A stretch of 43,188 nucleotides of DNA from Rhizaria sp. SCN 62-66 (GCA_001724265.1 MEDY01000336.1:1-43188), one strand, 5' to 3'; shown: positions 18,809-33,800, counted from the stretch's first letter. The notes: a model not told the origin generated them from the letters alone. Made by a program: numbers and translations.

Positions 18809-21800
18809 ATGTCCCGCTCTGGCACCCCCAAGCTTGCGCCTAACGCAGGTTTGGCGGGATTTGACGCTGCTACCTTGCGTAACCATGCTACAGCTGCGTC
18901 CTTGTCTTCGCAGACACCTAACGCGGACTCTGCCGCTTCATCCAACGGCGGTCTCCACTTCGGCCCACACTTGGCCCCCTCGCCCTCCGTTGTCTCGGCA
19001 GTGTCCCTGGGCTCAACTCTACATAGCCCGGCGTCAGCGCACTCAGCGGTTACCCCCACTGCGGCATCCGGCTCTGCGCGCGGTGGTAAGGATCCACGCG
19101 CTAATGCCGCCCCGGCCCGCGCCTCCGCAGCAACAGACAGCGCTGGCGCTGCTTCTAGCGCTGCAAACCACCTCTCGCTTCCCTCTGGCGCTGTATCCGC
19201 TGCCAACGTTCCCACCGGGCCCGGCATAGCCTCAGGTGGTATGTTGCCCCCGCTGCCGTCACGGCAAACCACAAGCTCAGCACACGAAAGCAAACCCAGC
19301 ACCAGCGCAAACAATGTCGGCATCAACAGCAGCAGCAGTAGCATCACCCGCAGCAGCACTGAGCCAACCCTCGCCGAAGAACCCGCGACGACGATTTCGC
19401 TCTCGTCCGCACTGCTGGACTGCGTGTCCCTCGCGCACACCGCGCTGACCGCGCCCGGCCCCGCGACCTCGCCCTCCGCGGGCAGCGCGGGACCCGGCGG
19501 CGCAGGCACTGGCCCCGCCGCAGCCTCCGCGCTGCTGTCACACGCGCTGTCTTCGCACGCCGCGCGCTCTGCCTCGGTCTCGGGCGTACCCACGGCGCAG
19601 GAGCAGCTGTGGGACCGCGCGGCGCGCTACTACGCGCACTCGCTGCTTGCCGTCGCGCTGTGTCACGGCGGCCGCTTCCCCGCCGCCGCCGAGGCCGCGA
19701 CCGCTGCCTTGGAGCTATCCCCCGGCGACGACTTCGCGCTCGTCACGCGCGCCTACGCGCTCGCGCAGCAGGGCCGCTACGACGAGGCGCGCGCGGACGC
19801 GCACGCGGCGCTGCGGCGCAACCCGCGCAACGACGCGGCCTGGGGCACGCGCGCATCGAGCTACATCGACGTCGGCGACTACGAACAGGCCATCAGCGAC
19901 GCGCGACGCAGTCTGCGCCTGAACCCCGCCAACGAGGCGTCGCGGCTGAATCTGTTGTCAGCGTACCTGCGCAAGGCGGGCACGCACCGCAAGCTGCACT
20001 TCCTGCGGCTCGCGCAAGCCAACGCCGCCGAGAGCGACAGCAAGGCTAAGGACGACGGCGACGGTGACAACGACGGTGACGGCGACAGCGACGACGATCA
20101 TAGCGGCGAGCTGCTGCGGCGCGCGCCGTCGCCCGAGCATGGCGGCATCGACGCCGCGCTGGCCGCCGCGGCCGAGGACGACCCCGCGCTCGCAGCCGCG
20201 GTCAAGGCCGCTGAGGGCTGGGACTGGGACGGCGACGCGGCTGCCGCGGTGCTCAGCCTCTGCGACGCGCGCAACCGCGGCAGTGCGGCCAGCAATGCTA
20301 TGCCGCAAGGCAAGAAGGCGGCTGGCAGGCCCGTGTCGGCCGCTGTGGGTGCGCGGAAAGACTTTGCTGCTGCTGCCGCGAAGGCCAAGAGCAAGGGCAA
20401 AGCGAATGTGAATGTGAAAGGTTGCACCGGCGATTCTAACAGCGCCAACGGTGATGACAATGGCAACGCCGATGGTGATAATGCGGGCGTGCCAGCGCGC
20501 GCAAAATTAAGCCGCGTGTCCCCGTGGCCCTTTAGCAATGCGTACACCGGCACACCTACGGCCCATGGCTCCTCTGCTGCGGAGACCGTGGCTGCTGCCG
20601 AGGCTGCTGAGCGCGACCGCGAGCGTGAGCGTGAGTGCGAGCGTCAGCTTGGCCTGCTCCCCGCCGAAGCGCGCGCGCTCCGCACTCGCGGCTTCGCGAC
20701 TGCGCTGGCGCTGCACAGCGTGCTGCGGCCGACGGACAGTCTGGAGGCCGCGGCGGAGGCGGCGCTCGCCGCGGTGGCGCCGGACGCGCTCGCGCTTCCC
20801 ACTGCCCTGAACAACAGTAAGAATGACATTGGCAGCACCAGCAAGTCGAGTGGTGCTGGTGGCGCTGCTGGAGGACTGCGCATCATGATCACCCCTGGTG
20901 ACAAGGACAGTAGCACTCCCCAAAACACCCACGGTGGCAACAAGGCGGACACTGCCGAGAGCAAACAACTATAGAATGACACGGCAAATGCTGATGCGAG
21001 GCTCGGTCTGGCTCTCGGCCCACGGCTTGCGCGCGCCTTGGCTGACCCCCTCTCTCACCCCACTGTCGCGAACGATATCTTTAACGGCCGCGGTCGCGCT
21101 GATGCTGGCGCTGGCTTGGGCATGAATAGTCTCGACAGCTCCGGCAGCATCGCCCCTGACAGCGCCCTGCTGGCCCGCGCATCGCCCGCCGCCCGCGTCG
21201 CCGCCGCCGTGGCCGCGGGCGCTTGCCAGCCTTCCGCGGCCGCGACAGGTCCTGCACTCGCCGCGGCAGCCGCGGCGACGCGCCGTGCGCTGGCGCTGCT
21301 GCGGCTTACGGGCCGCACGGGTGAGAGCAGTCTACTCGAGCTGTTGTACTCGGTCGGTGCGGTTGCCGCGGCCACGTACGGCGCCGCCAAGGCCGCCGCG
21401 GCGGAGGCTGCAGCGATCGCGGCCGCTGTCGCTGCGGCCGAGGCTGCTAGCATGGGCAATGCGGACGAGTTCGACGCCGACGGTGACGGCGACGGGAGTC
21501 GCGCTGGGTCGCGTCTGCGGCTGCAGAGCTCCCACACTAAGGAGACGGGGGATGGCGGCGACAGCAGCAGTCCGACTCGCAGCGCGTCGCAGCGCCGACT
21601 GCGGACGCCCATCACTGCGAACACTGGCGGCGACAGCAGCCGCAACGCTGGCACCGCGGACGGCAATAGTGCGACTGTGGCCGACACCGACAACGGGGAC
21701 GACGACAGCGCCGGCGGCAAAACGCCCCGGCTCTCATCCCGCCTGCGCAGCCGCGCGCTGTCGCGCCGCAGCGCCCGCGCGGCGCGCCGACTGAGCTCGC

Positions 21801-24800
21801 GTCTGGGGCTCAGCACGCCGCTTGCCACCGACAGCGCCAACGGCTTGCGCGCGGACGGCAACGAGCAGAGCGCGCGCGGGCGCAGGCTCGCACTCGTGTC
21901 TTCGCTCTTCGCCGAGTCCGCGACCGCCGCGGGGCGCGCGTACGCCGCCACCGTCGCAGCAGCGGCGCGCGCGCACGCCGCGGTGTACAAGGCGACCGCG
22001 CTCGCTATCACGAGCAGCGGGACCGCCAACGGCAACGCCAACGCCAGCAGCGGCAGGAGCAAAGCAAGTGCCGGCAGCAACGACGTGGTGGCCGTGAGCG
22101 TGGGCGACTGCGAGCGCGAGGGCTCCGTGGCCGAGGCGCTCGCGGCCGCGGCGGGCCAGGCTGTGGCCGCGGCGCGCGCGTGGCGGGCCGCCACTGCGGC
22201 TGCAGCGGCCGCGGCGAGGGAGCCCGCCGCGGGGGCCGAGCTGTGGGCGTGTTCTTCGAGCTCCAGCATGAGCGCAAACAGCATACATAACAGCGGTACC
22301 AGCGGTCACTCAACCCCGAGTTGCGGCACTGCTCCGGGCGGCATCGCTCCTAGTGACAGCCCCGGCAGCAGTGGTGACAGCGGCATGACCCTCTGGGCCC
22401 GCGTCAAGGCCCTTGCTTAGGGCCGTGTGGGCGTGCCGCTTCCCTCATCAAGCGCTGCTGCGAGACCCGCCAATTCAATCGCGAACAGTAGAGCGAGCGT
22501 CAACACCAGCACGAGCTCTAAGAACAACAGTGATGCGAGCGCGAGCTCTAGCTCTGCCGACGGGAACTTCGCTGGCAGTAGCGCCGGCGGCGAGACCGCT
22601 GGCTCGGTGCCGCCGTTGGCCCTGTTCGATCCTGCCGTGCCCGCTGCGCCCGCGTGGCTCGCTCCCTTCGACCCCTCCGCTGCGGCTGCCGCTACTGCGA
22701 CTGCCGGTAATGCCACTGTGGCGAATTCCATTGCGTTTGGCTCTAACGTTGATGACGCGACCAGCAATGCTAAGAGTGGCACTACCGGTGAGTTTGACGT
22801 ACTGCCAGATGTGTTTCAGGGCCTGGATGATCTCATTACACCCATCAACAGCACTTCAGTGAGCAGCACTAACAACAACAACAACGCGAATGGCTTAGGC
22901 AAGCAGAACGACAGACGCCTTGCTCGTGGCTCTGTGGCCGGCGCTACTTTCACCAATGCGTTTTCGCACAGTACAACTGACCTCCGCAGCGTGAGCCCGA
23001 CTGCAAATACCGGTGCGGGCGCAAGCGGTGTTGGCTACTGCGGCTACGTCTGGACTGCGGCCCGCGGTTTGCCGTTGCCTGTGGGCGCTGACTTGCCTGC
23101 TTTCTGGCGCAAACATGTGCCGCCCTATTCCTACGCCAATGTCAGCAGCACGAGCGCAAGCGCCGCTGCTAATGTTGCTGAAGCGGAGGCAAGCGCGGTT
23201 GACACAGCCCTCGCCGCCGCGCTGCCTCCCGTGGCCGCAGCCGCGCTTGCCACCGCGACCGCGACGGCCGCGCTGCGTCCCCGCGCGCTGCCGCAGCCCT
23301 TCGCTGCCACCATGAACGCCAACACCGCTGCGGCCGCGTCTGCGACCTCGGCGACAGCTGCGGCGGCGGCAGTGAGCGGCGCGTCGCTGGGCCCGCTGAC
23401 CGCAGCGATGGCGCTCGCGCAGGAGCAGGCGCAGGGCCACGGCACGAGCGACGGGCTGCCCGTGCCCGCGGCGCTGTTGTCGCAGCGGCAGCACGGGCTT
23501 CTGTCTGCGCACGCTGCGGCCAAGCGCGACCGTGAGCCGACTCTCTGGCTCGCGGTGTCTCCTAACAGTTGCAATATTGCAAGCGCGAATTACGGTGCAA
23601 TGGGCCCCGCTGCAGTTGCGAACGCTCTGCACTCAGCTGCATTCCCCGTCGCTCTCTCCGACTGCAACAACAATAGCGGTTCTGCGTCTTGCGGCAGGCA
23701 CAGCACTGCGCGCGTGCCGCTGCTGTCTGTGGCGCCGGCCCTGCTGCCCGCATCCGTGACTGCGCTGTCCGCGAGCGGCTCCGCGGGCCCGGGGCCCGTA
23801 TGGGTGCCGCTCACGGTCACCGCGCTCGCCGCGGTGCCCGCGTTCGATGGCGTCTCGGTCAGCTTCGCGGCCTCGTACGCGCCCATCGCAAGTGCGCTCC
23901 CGGCCGCGAACGCAGCAAACGCAAGCACTTCTGGCAAGAGCGCGACTGCGGTGGCATCGGCACTGGCGGCCGCTGTGGCGGGCGTTTTTGCGCCCGGCGC
24001 GAGCTACAACCCCCACAGCCACCCCGGCCTGCTCGCCGCCTCCGCCGCCGCTGCCACGGCCGCTGCCAACGCGCTGCGCGCGCAAAACAGGCGCGACCGC
24101 GACCGCGAGCAGAGCGGCAGCCCGAACCGCAGGGGCACTGTGGTGCTCGGCGCGAGCCGCGGCAACAGCTTCGGCGACGGCTCTGCTTCAGTCAATGCGA
24201 CGACGAACAACGTCAGCGTGAGCAATACTGGGAACAACAGCACGACCATTGCGACAGCGCTGCCCCGACTGCTCGCCGCCTCTGCGCCCCCGCCCTCTGC
24301 CTTTGCCGCCGCACCGGTCTCAGCTGCAGCAACTGCGAGTGCGGGCGCAAGCGCGGGCCCCGTGCTGCTCACAGTGCCTCACGCCGTCACCGTGACCTCC
24401 GTGCCGGACGCGCTCGCGCTGCTGCTCAGCGGCGCCGACCTCGCGCTGCACCTCTACGCCACCGCGCGCGACGCCGCCCTCCCGCGCGCGCGCGCTGCCG
24501 CTGCCGCCGCCGCTGCTGCCGCCGCCTCTGCTGCGGCGGCCAGCGCGGAGAGCGCATTGAGCACCGAGAGCGATGCAACTGCGGCCGCCGGCCTGATTGA
24601 CTCCGACGCCGTCATGCTCCCCGCCGCAGCGACGGCGACTGCTGCGACCGCGAGTGGAACGCCGTTGCAGCCCACGCGCCGCGCGTCTCGTCGTATGACT
24701 GCAGCGGCTAGCGCGGCTGCGGCGCGCGCGTCCCCCGCCGCCGTTGGCGCCGCCGCTGCGTACGCCGCGCTCGCAGCTGTCGCGTGCACGCGCGCGTCGC

Positions 24801-27800
24801 CCGCCGCACTGCTCGCGCTCGCCGCGCCGCCGCCGCTCGCGCGCGCGCTGGCGCTCCCGGCGCCACCGCTCGCGCCCACGCTGCCGACGACGCTGGCGGC
24901 CGGCGTGCCCGTGCCCGCTGTGGCCTCGCAGCGCGCGCGCGTGGCGGCCGCCGCGGGCGACGGCTGGCCCTTTGCCCACGCCAAGGCCCGGCTCGCGCGC
25001 GCAGTCGCGGCTGCGGGCGCGGTAGCCAGCGCCTCAGGTGCGGTGACAGTGGGGGGGGCGCTCTTGCCTGCGCGCGCCGCGGCGGCGATCGCTGCGGCTG
25101 CGTTGGGCCGGGCCGCCGCGCCCGCTCTCGCGCCGGCGCTCGTCGCCCTCGCTGCAGCCGGCGCGCTTAGCAACAGCAACAGCGGCAACGGTGGCCTCGA
25201 CGGGTTGCCGTCGCCGGCGCCGCTCTCGGGTTCGCTGTCACCGCGCACCATCGCCGCGAGCGGCCACGGTCACGGCCACGGCTACTACCAATACCAGTAC
25301 GGACCTGTGCAGGGCCAGTCCGGGCTGGTGACGCCGCGCCGCACGCCCGCGCCCTTGCTGCTGCTGTCGCCGCCGTCGGGCCACGCGACGCCGTTGCTCC
25401 ACGCCGAGAGCGCCGGCACGCCCGCGCCGTACGCGCACGCGCTCCCGCTCTCGCACCAGCTGCAATCGCAGACGCAGTCGCGCTTGTCGGGTGCGGCCTC
25501 CGCCCGCGACGGCGACGGCGACGTCGCGACGCCGCTGCTCTCCAGCATCAGCGCGGGCGGCCACGTCGCCGCGATCCCGAGCATCGGCGTGGGCAGCCGC
25601 GGCGCCCCTCGCGGGCGCGGTGCGCTCTATAAGCAGCAGCATCAGCAGCACCAGCACCAGCACCAGCGGGGGTCGCACTCGCTCATCGCGCTGCTTTCCG
25701 CACAGCCGCAGCTGCTGGCGCGCATGCAGTCGGTCCTCGCCGCGACTGCTGATGCCGCCGCGGCCGCCGCGCGCTCCCGCCGCGCCCTCGCTGCAATTGG
25801 CTCAAATGCAAATTCGGGGTTCTACACTGCGGCTGATAACGCAGCTGATGCTGCCGAAAGCGCTGCATCCATTGCGTCTCTGCCGCTGCCGCTGTTCCTG
25901 GCCCATACGGCCGCCGCGGCGGGCGCCGTGTCCGCCTCCGACGCGCTCGTGGGCGACTTTTTCGGAACCAACACGCTGCGCCGTCTGCGTCGGCACGCGC
26001 GTCCCCCTCGCCCGCAACGCACTACCCCAGCTCGCGCTGCTGTCCCTGCAAACCCGGACGCGAACGCATCAGTGGCCTCTGTCGATGCCGTGCCAGCGCC
26101 CGAGAACGAGATTGCAGCTGCGCCGAAGCGCGGCGTCGGCAGGCGAGCGACTCTGCGCGCGTCCATCCGCATTCCCCCGTCTACCTCCACGGCCTCGATC
26201 GGGGGCGACGGTGACAGCGTCGCGGACGGCGAGATGCGACCGGTGTACTCGGTGCGCGAGCAGCGCCACCTCAGCTACAGCCGCAGCCGCAGTAACAACA
26301 AAGGCGGCGAGCTCGCTGGCGAGGAAGACGAGGATGAGGACGAGTTCTACGACCAAGACGACGAGGACGACTACGAGGACGAGGATGAGGATGACGAAGA
26401 TGAGGACAAGGTGCTGCTGGAGGAAGAGGAGGACGAGTACGACGACGATGACGATGATGCGGGCTTCCGCGTCGTGCTGCCGCCGCCCTCACTCGCGCTG
26501 GTGCCCGAGGACCCTTTCTCGCCCTCCGCCGCAGCCGCCGCGGCCACCGCAGAAGACGCGGACACAGATGCTGACGCAGACGCTGAGGCGGCTGCGGCTG
26601 CTGCAGCGGCTGCGGCAGCAGCTGCAACCGCCGCCGCGGCCGCGGGCGCCGCCGAAGCCGAGGCCGCAGCGGCAGCAGCAGCAGCAGCGGCCGCGGCGGC
26701 TGCGGCTGCGGCGGCCAGCGCGCGGCTGCGGCGTCGTGGCTCCGCGCAGATGGCCGCCGGCACGCCCGGCCGCGGCCGCGGCCCTGCTACCGCGTCTGGC
26801 ACCGCTGCCGCTGCTGGCGCTACTCCGGTCGCAGCCGTGGCGAGCCGCTTTGCTGGCCCGCCCGCGGGTGCGCTCGACGCCGTCGCGACGCCGTACTACC
26901 TGTCGCCCACCTCACCTGACTCTAGTATGACCGGTATTGCGAGCACCGACGTTGCAGGTGCGGTCGCGTGCGCTTTGTTTGCGCCTATCGCGGCGCTGAC
27001 TGCCGCTGCGGATGCCGCAGCGGCGCGGCACCACCCAGCCGCCGCGGTCGCTCGCGCCGCCATCGCCGCCGCGACCACCGCCGCGGCCGCTGCAACGCCT
27101 GTCTCCCCCACTGCAGGCGGCGGCGCGAGTCCCTGCGTGCTGGCGGACGAGGCCACCGCGGCCGCGGTCGCGCCGCTGCTTGCCGCCGTCGCGACGCGCG
27201 TGCGCCCCGCGCTTCTGGCCGCCTTCCTCCCCTCGCTGCCCGCCGGCGCCGCCGCGGCGGCAGCCCCGGCCGCGGGCAACACGGGCGCCGGGTTGCTGCT
27301 CGCGGCCTCTGCGGCGGCCGTCGCGGCTGCCCCCGTTGCCGCGGCAGCCGTGGCGCCCTCCGTCGGCGCGCCGCTCACTCTGGCAGCTGTGTCTGACTTC
27401 GCGTCGTCACTGGCGACCGGCACCGGCAGCGGCGTTGCGCTCCTCTCCTCAGCGCTCTCCAACAACAGCATGGCATCTGCTGCGAATGCCGCTCCTGTTG
27501 CGTTCCCGCTGTTGGTCACCGCGCCCGTGCCCGCGTCGCTGCTGCCGCTGCACGTGGCGCTGCTGCGCGACGCCCCCGCGGCCGCGGCCGCGCTGTTGTG
27601 GGCCGCCGGGCACGCGTTCGAGGGCGAGCGCAGGGCCCGCGCGCGCGCCCGCGCCACGGCCGCTGCGCCCGCGCCCGTGCTGTTCCTGCTGCGGCGCCGG
27701 CTCGAGCAGACGGCGGCCCTGGTGCTGCTCGCCTCGGAGCACCCCGCGCCCAACGCGCGCAGCGGCGCGACGACTGCGGTCGCGGTGGCCGCGAGCGTGG

Positions 27801-30800
27801 CGACGCACGTGCGCGGCGGGAGGAAGGCCAGTCTCGCGGCTGCCGGCGCGCTGGCCGCCGCCGCCGCTGCCGCTACTGCCGCGGCGAACAGCGCGGGCTT
27901 CGGCGCCGCGCTGGCGCTGGACGCGGCCGCCGCAGTGCGCGCCGTGGCGGCCCGCGCCGCCGCCGCGCACCCCGACCTCGCGGTGCTGACGGAACAGTGC
28001 GCGGCCGCCGCGACGCACTTGAAGCAGGTCACGGTCGGCGGCGCGGGCAGGGCCGAGGGCGTGCGCGCGGGGCTGCGGCGCGCGGCCGACACGCTGGCGA
28101 TGCTCGAGCTCGCGCTGTGGGACACCGAGCGCGACGCGGAGAAACGCGTCGCCACGGCGCTCGCCACCGCGGTGCCGCTGCTGCCCGCCGGCGCCGCTGA
28201 CGGCAACGCCGGCGACAGCGCCGAGGACGAGGACGAGGAGGGCGCTGCCGAGGGCGTCGCCGCGCTGGCCGCGGCGCTGCCGGGCGCGATGGCGCGGCGG
28301 CACGCGCGCGAGACGCGCAACGGCCGCTACCACAACAACAGCAGTGCGGGCGGCGGCTACTGGCAGGGCGGCGATGTTGTCGACGGGGCTGGGCTGGACG
28401 TCGGCAGTGGCAGCGAGGCGACTTGCGACGACTTGAGCAACAACAGCGACGGTGACAGCGACGTCAACGCCAGTAGCAACGACGACGATGACAAGAACGA
28501 CGAAGAAGATTGTGGCAACAGTGACAGTGAAAGAGACAACAGCGGCGGCGAGGGCAAAGTCGGTGCGCGTGCCCGCTTTGCGCCGTCGCCGCACTTCCCC
28601 CCGCGCCCCCGTGGCCGCACCAACGGAAACTCTTTCAGCAGCGCCAGCAACAAGAATGGTAACACTGAGAAGAAGCACCGCCATGGTGCTCGCGCTCGTT
28701 CTCGCCTCGCCAATCAGCAGGAGAAGAAGCCCTCCCCGGCCGAGGCTGCGGCTGTGGACGCTGCGGAGGCCCTCGCGGCGCGGCTCTACCCGGTCGCTGC
28801 GGGCGCGCTCGCCCGCGTGTTTGCGTCGCGCCGCCTGCTCACGCAGCTCGTCGCCGTGCTGCGCGGTGCGCTGCTGCACAAGGCCCAGCTGCTCACGGCC
28901 ACGGCCGCGGCCGGCGACGCGGCGGGGAGCGAGGCGGCGGACGGTGGCGCGCTCGTGGTGCCGGCGCTGAGTCCGTTCGCGCTGCTAGGCCGCGAGGCGC
29001 GCGCGCTCAAGGTCGCCGTGCGCGCGCTCGCTGCCAACAGCAGTGGCGCTCTCTCCGGCTCCGACTCGGACTCCGAATCCGAATCTAACGATGAAGATGA
29101 CGGCGACCACGGCGACGGCGATGATGAAGATGGCGTTGAGCTCCGTGGCGCTGCTGCGCCGCTGCGTGCGCTGCGCTCGTGGGCTGCGCGCTGGCTGGGC
29201 TTGCCCGCGCGCCCCGTCGCGCTCCCCGCGCCCACACTCGGTCTCGGTGAAACCGCGAACAAGAGCGCCGACAACATCCATGACAGCAATATTGGTATTG
29301 ATGCAGATGCTGCGTTCTGGTGGCAGCGCCCGCGCCGCCGCGCCGCGCCCCCCGCGCAAGCACACGCGCTGTGGTGCATCGTCCACCTCGCCGACGCCGC
29401 CGCGGCTGGCAACGCGGCCGCCACGCTCGCGGCTATCACCGCTCTCCGCGACGCCCTGTGTCCGTCCCCCGCCGCCACAGCCGCCGCCGCCGCCGCCGCT
29501 GCCGCCAAGAGCGACGCGGACGCCACGGCAGTGCCGCCCAGCGCGGCGCTGTCGGCCATCGCGCCCGTGCTGACTGCGGTCACGGCCGTGTCGACGCTGT
29601 CGCGCCTGTGGCCCGCCGCCGAGCGCGCGCCGCCGCTGGCGTGGGTCGAGCGCGCCGCCGCAGTCGCCGCTGCCGTCGCGCCCGCCGCGGCCGCCGCTGC
29701 GCTGGGCACCGCGGCCGGTGCGCGCGCGCGCGTGCGCTGCTGGGGCCGCGACCTGCGCGCCGCCGTGGCGACGCTGGAAGTCGCTGAGGCTGCGTACGCT
29801 GCTGCACTCGTGCGCCGGCAAGAGAGGCTTGCGCTCGTCGCAGCGGTCGCCGCGGCTGACGCCGACGCTGCCGCCAATGCAGTTTCTGCTTCGGATGTCA
29901 GTGTGCGCCTGAGCGTAACTGTGCCCGTGGGCGACGGCGACGGTCACGGCCACACTGCGCGCGAGCGGTCGCTGACGCGCGCGCGGCCGATGCTGGTGAC
30001 CAAGGGGCGCAACGGCCCGACGACGAGCGAGTTCCCGCCGTCTCCGCGTCGCCAGCAGGCCGTTGGGGCAGCGCAGGGGTCCGCAGCGGCAGATGCGAGC
30101 AAGAGCAGGGCGACAGTGCTGTCCGCCGCCGCTGCCACTGCCGCTGCAGCTGCTGCACTGGCAGCAGGTGCTGCGCTGCGCATGCAGCGCCGTGTTCGCT
30201 GGCTCCGTGCGGTCTATAATAATAGCGCAAGCTCTAGTAGTAACAACGGCACGGCGGATGGCGTCGATTGGGAATGCGACGCCGACGCCGCGGCCGCAGG
30301 TGTGGACGGCGCTGGCGACGATGACGGCGACGGCGACGACGGCGACGACGACGCCGAGGTTGACGCCTTCTCCGAGACCGCCGTCTTCGCGCCCGCGCTG
30401 CCCGCTGGCGCCGCCGCTGCGGGACCGGGCTCAGAGTCCGATTCCGCCGCCGCGGCCGCGATGGGCGGCACTGCGTCCGGCGCGGGGCTCGCGTCGGCTT
30501 TCGACGCCGCAGCCAGCGCGGCCTCCGCTGCGGGCGCGGCGGCTGGCGCGCCGGCCTCGCGCGGACTGCGTTTGCGCCCCGCGGCCAACAACAGCACCGG
30601 TCCTGGCGCTAGTGTGGGTGCTGCTGCTGCTACTGCTGCTGCTCCCGCTGGGCCTGCAGCAGGACGCGGCACGCCCGCGCGCGCGCCTAGCGTGCACCGC
30701 CTGCTGGCCCCCGCCAGCGCCCTCGCCAGCACGCCCAGCGAAAGCGCGTACGCCGGTGCCAGTAGCAGCAGTGTCGTTGTTGCTGGCTCCAGCAGCGCAG

Positions 30801-33800
30801 CCACGGGTCCGTTGCGCGGCGTCGGTCTCTGGGCCGTGTCAGCGGCTGTCCGCTTCCGAGCCGGCGGGCGCCGCGGTGCTGCTGCTGCAGCCGCCGCAGC
30901 CGCCGCCTGTATCACTGGCGCGCTGATGCTGCCAACACCGACTGTGTCCCCCGCCCCGGGAGCCACGGGCGGCGCTGCTGCCTCTGCGCTGCGCGCTCCC
31001 GCACTTCTGCCTCTCCCAATGTCGCACCAGCCCTCGCTGGCTGCTAACCCGTTCACGACACTCTTCGAGCCCGCGCGCGCACCCGCTGCCGCAGCGCTGT
31101 CCGCGGCCGCAGCGCGCGCGCTGGCGCTGGAGCGCCGTCCCCCGCGCGCGCCCAAGGTCATCCGCAAAGCGCGCGACATCGGCCTGGCTCCGACCCCGCG
31201 TAACGCCTCGAGTGGCGGCAGCGGCAGCATGAGGCCGCGGTCGACGAACCGGCCGAGATCGAAGTCAGGCCGCCCGCGCTCGGGCATGCCCTCGCCCAGC
31301 CCGAGTCCCAGCCCCGCATTCGGGCTTGCCGCCCCCATCGGCAGCAGCCACAGCATCAGCGGCGACCGCGGCCACCTCCTCTCAATCGAGCGAGGACACA
31401 CGGGCCTCGCGCCATGGGCCGACGACGAGCCCGACGGGCTTTTGGACGGCATCGTCGGTCCCAGCGCCAGCAACGGCACCAACAGCGGTCGCGACAGCAA
31501 TATGAGCACGCCGTCGGCGTCGCCAATGCGTCCGCTACCGCTGCGCTCTCGCAGCATCCTGGTTGCGGCCGCAATGACCGGCTCCGCCGCGCCGTCCCCG
31601 CCGCCCGCTCCGTTGCCGCTGCCGCTCCCGTTGCCTTTGAACGGCGCGAGCGTGAGCAACAATGGCGCAATGCAGTCGCATCACACAGGTGGACATACTC
31701 AATCTCCGTCTCCGCGCCGCCGCCCGCCGGGTCGCCGCGCTGCGGCTGCAGTCGCTGCGATTGTGTCCAACCTCAGCTTGCTGTCTCCCTCCGCGCGCGC
31801 GCGGCGCCAGCGTCACCGCCGCCGCCAGACTGACGGCTTCGGCAGCGACCGTGCTGAGGAGGAAGCTGGTGATATCGCAGCTGCCGCCGCCAATGTCGCC
31901 GCTGCACGTGCTGCAGTGACCGCACTGCTCTACGGCACGAAGCCCGAAGACTCCAGCCGCGCTGTGGCAGTGAGTGATTACAGTGACGCGAACAAGAACG
32001 CCAGCGGTGAGAAGGACGATGACGACGATGATGGCTACGACGACGACGGCGCCGTCATCGCTTCAGTGCCGTGCGCCGCCGCCGCGCCCCCCGCGTCACT
32101 GCTGGCCGGCCTCGGTGATCTGGCCTGGGCGCTCGACGCCGCTGCCACGCCCTCCGCGTCTCTCGCCGGCCCTGCGGCGGCGGGCAGCAACGCTGCGGCG
32201 GCCGCGGCGACCGCGGGCTGCTCGCTGTGGGGCGGCGCGGACCTGGGCGAGGAGCTCTTGGTCGCGGTGCTGTCGGGCACGCTCTTCGCGCAGCCCGACG
32301 CCGCCGCTCACTACGGGCTCACGCCGCTGCTCGCCACACCCGCGCTCGCTGCCGCGGCCGCCGTCGCCGCCACAGCCGCCGCCTCAGGTACCGCAGCGCC
32401 CGCGGTGGCCATCAGCGACATCGCGGCGCTCACGGCTGCGCTCATCAATCCCCCGGCCGCCGCCGCAGGCGCCGCAGCCGCTGTTGCCGCCGCCACGGCC
32501 ACCACGCCCGCAGCCGTACTCGCGACCGCCGCGGCCGCGGGGGGCAGTGCTGCGGGCGGTGCGACGAGTGCGAGTGCTGCGGCGACGGCTGCGGCTGCAG
32601 ATGGAGCATTTGAGTGTCTCTCCGGCGCGCCCGCCTCTGTCCCCACGCTGTCTGCTGCGAGTGCGGCCGCCAGTGGCGCTGCGACTGTGGGCGCGGTGCA
32701 CGCGCGGCTTGACTTCCTGCACGCGTATCTTGTCGCCACAGGCGCGCTCCCTCCTCAGCCCGTCGTATCTGCGTCTGCTAGCAACAGCAGCAGTGGTGAC
32801 CGTGACCGTGAGCGCGAGCGAGAGTTCATGCAGCTGCTTGCGCTGTCCCCCGCAGTGTGGAACGCGGCACACGCGCCCGCTGCGGGGCCGCTGACCGTGC
32901 CCGCTTCGCTGGCGGTCGACGCGACGCCGCTGCCTCTGGTGGTGTTTGCCAACGGCTCGTATACTGCAGCCGCTGCGGCCGCTGTCGGTGCAAGTGTGAG
33001 CGCGAGTGCAAACGCTGGTGCCAGTATGGACGCTTCGCAGCAACAGCCGCAGACTGCCGCAATGCTGGGGACTCCGCAACAGCAGCCGCCGCAGACCCCT
33101 GCGTCGACTGCGACTGCGAATTATGCCACGCCTTTACGCGTCTCACTCCCTATTGCTGGTAATGCTGCTGCTGCTGCCTCAACCCCCGTCACGGCCACTG
33201 CGCAGCCACAGCAACAGCAAGCGAGTGGTGTGCCTGGCGCCCCGACCGCTGCCTCTGTCGCCCTTGCGCGCGCGCGCTTTGCGCTGCTGTCGACGCGTGA
33301 GCGCGTGGCGCTGCTCTCGCACACGCTCGCCCTGGCTGCCGCGGTCGCCGCCCGCGCGCGTGCCCGCGCCTCCGCGGCCGCGGTGGTGACCCGCGCAGTG
33401 CACCTGCTGCTGACGGTCTCGCCTGCCGCGCCGCTGGCGCCGGTGGACCTGCTCGGCGCCGACCCGGACGCGCTGCTCCTCCACATGCACGCCACCTGCT
33501 TCCCCCACAGCAGCCACAGCGATGGCAGCGTCGACGGCTTCGAGAGTGCAGGCGATGACGCGCAGCGTGACGACGCGCGTGACACTGTTTCCTCGGCGGC
33601 GCTCGCGGCACCGCGCGTGGCGCTCGCCACGCAACGCGGCGCGCTGCTGCGGTGCATCGCTCTGGCGCGCGCTGCGGTTGCCGCAGAGGCCGTGCGCGGC
33701 GTCGCCCGCGCCGGTGCAGACGCTGCCACTAATGCCGCTACTGCTGCTGCGGCCGCACACTTCACGACTGCTGCCGCAGAGCGCCTGCGCTTGTTCCCAG

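Noticed and set aside
20817-20974. Intron GTAAGA...CTATAG that would remove the first in-frame UAG
   Set aside because: The segment is 158 nt, so splicing would shift the frame and hit TGA within two codons. Its donor does not match the GTAYG type of the other introns, and the sequence has coding composition.
21055-22284. Long minus-strand open frames opposite the giant gene (400-480 codons)
   Set aside because: They mirror the plus-strand Ala/Ser/Arg codons in GC-rich DNA where stops are rare. No domain, no starts in context and no own splice or promoter signals.
22296-22420. Intron GTACCA...GCTTAG that would remove the second in-frame UAG
   Set aside because: It is 125 nt, breaks the frame and soon meets a stop. 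The donor lacks G at +5 and there is no AT-rich intron-like composition.
20975-22420. Separate gene between the two UAG codons
   Set aside because: There is no intergenic spacer, the first in-frame ATG is at 21122 after 49 open coding-like codons, and the frame is the same as on both sides. One gene is simpler, though not proven.
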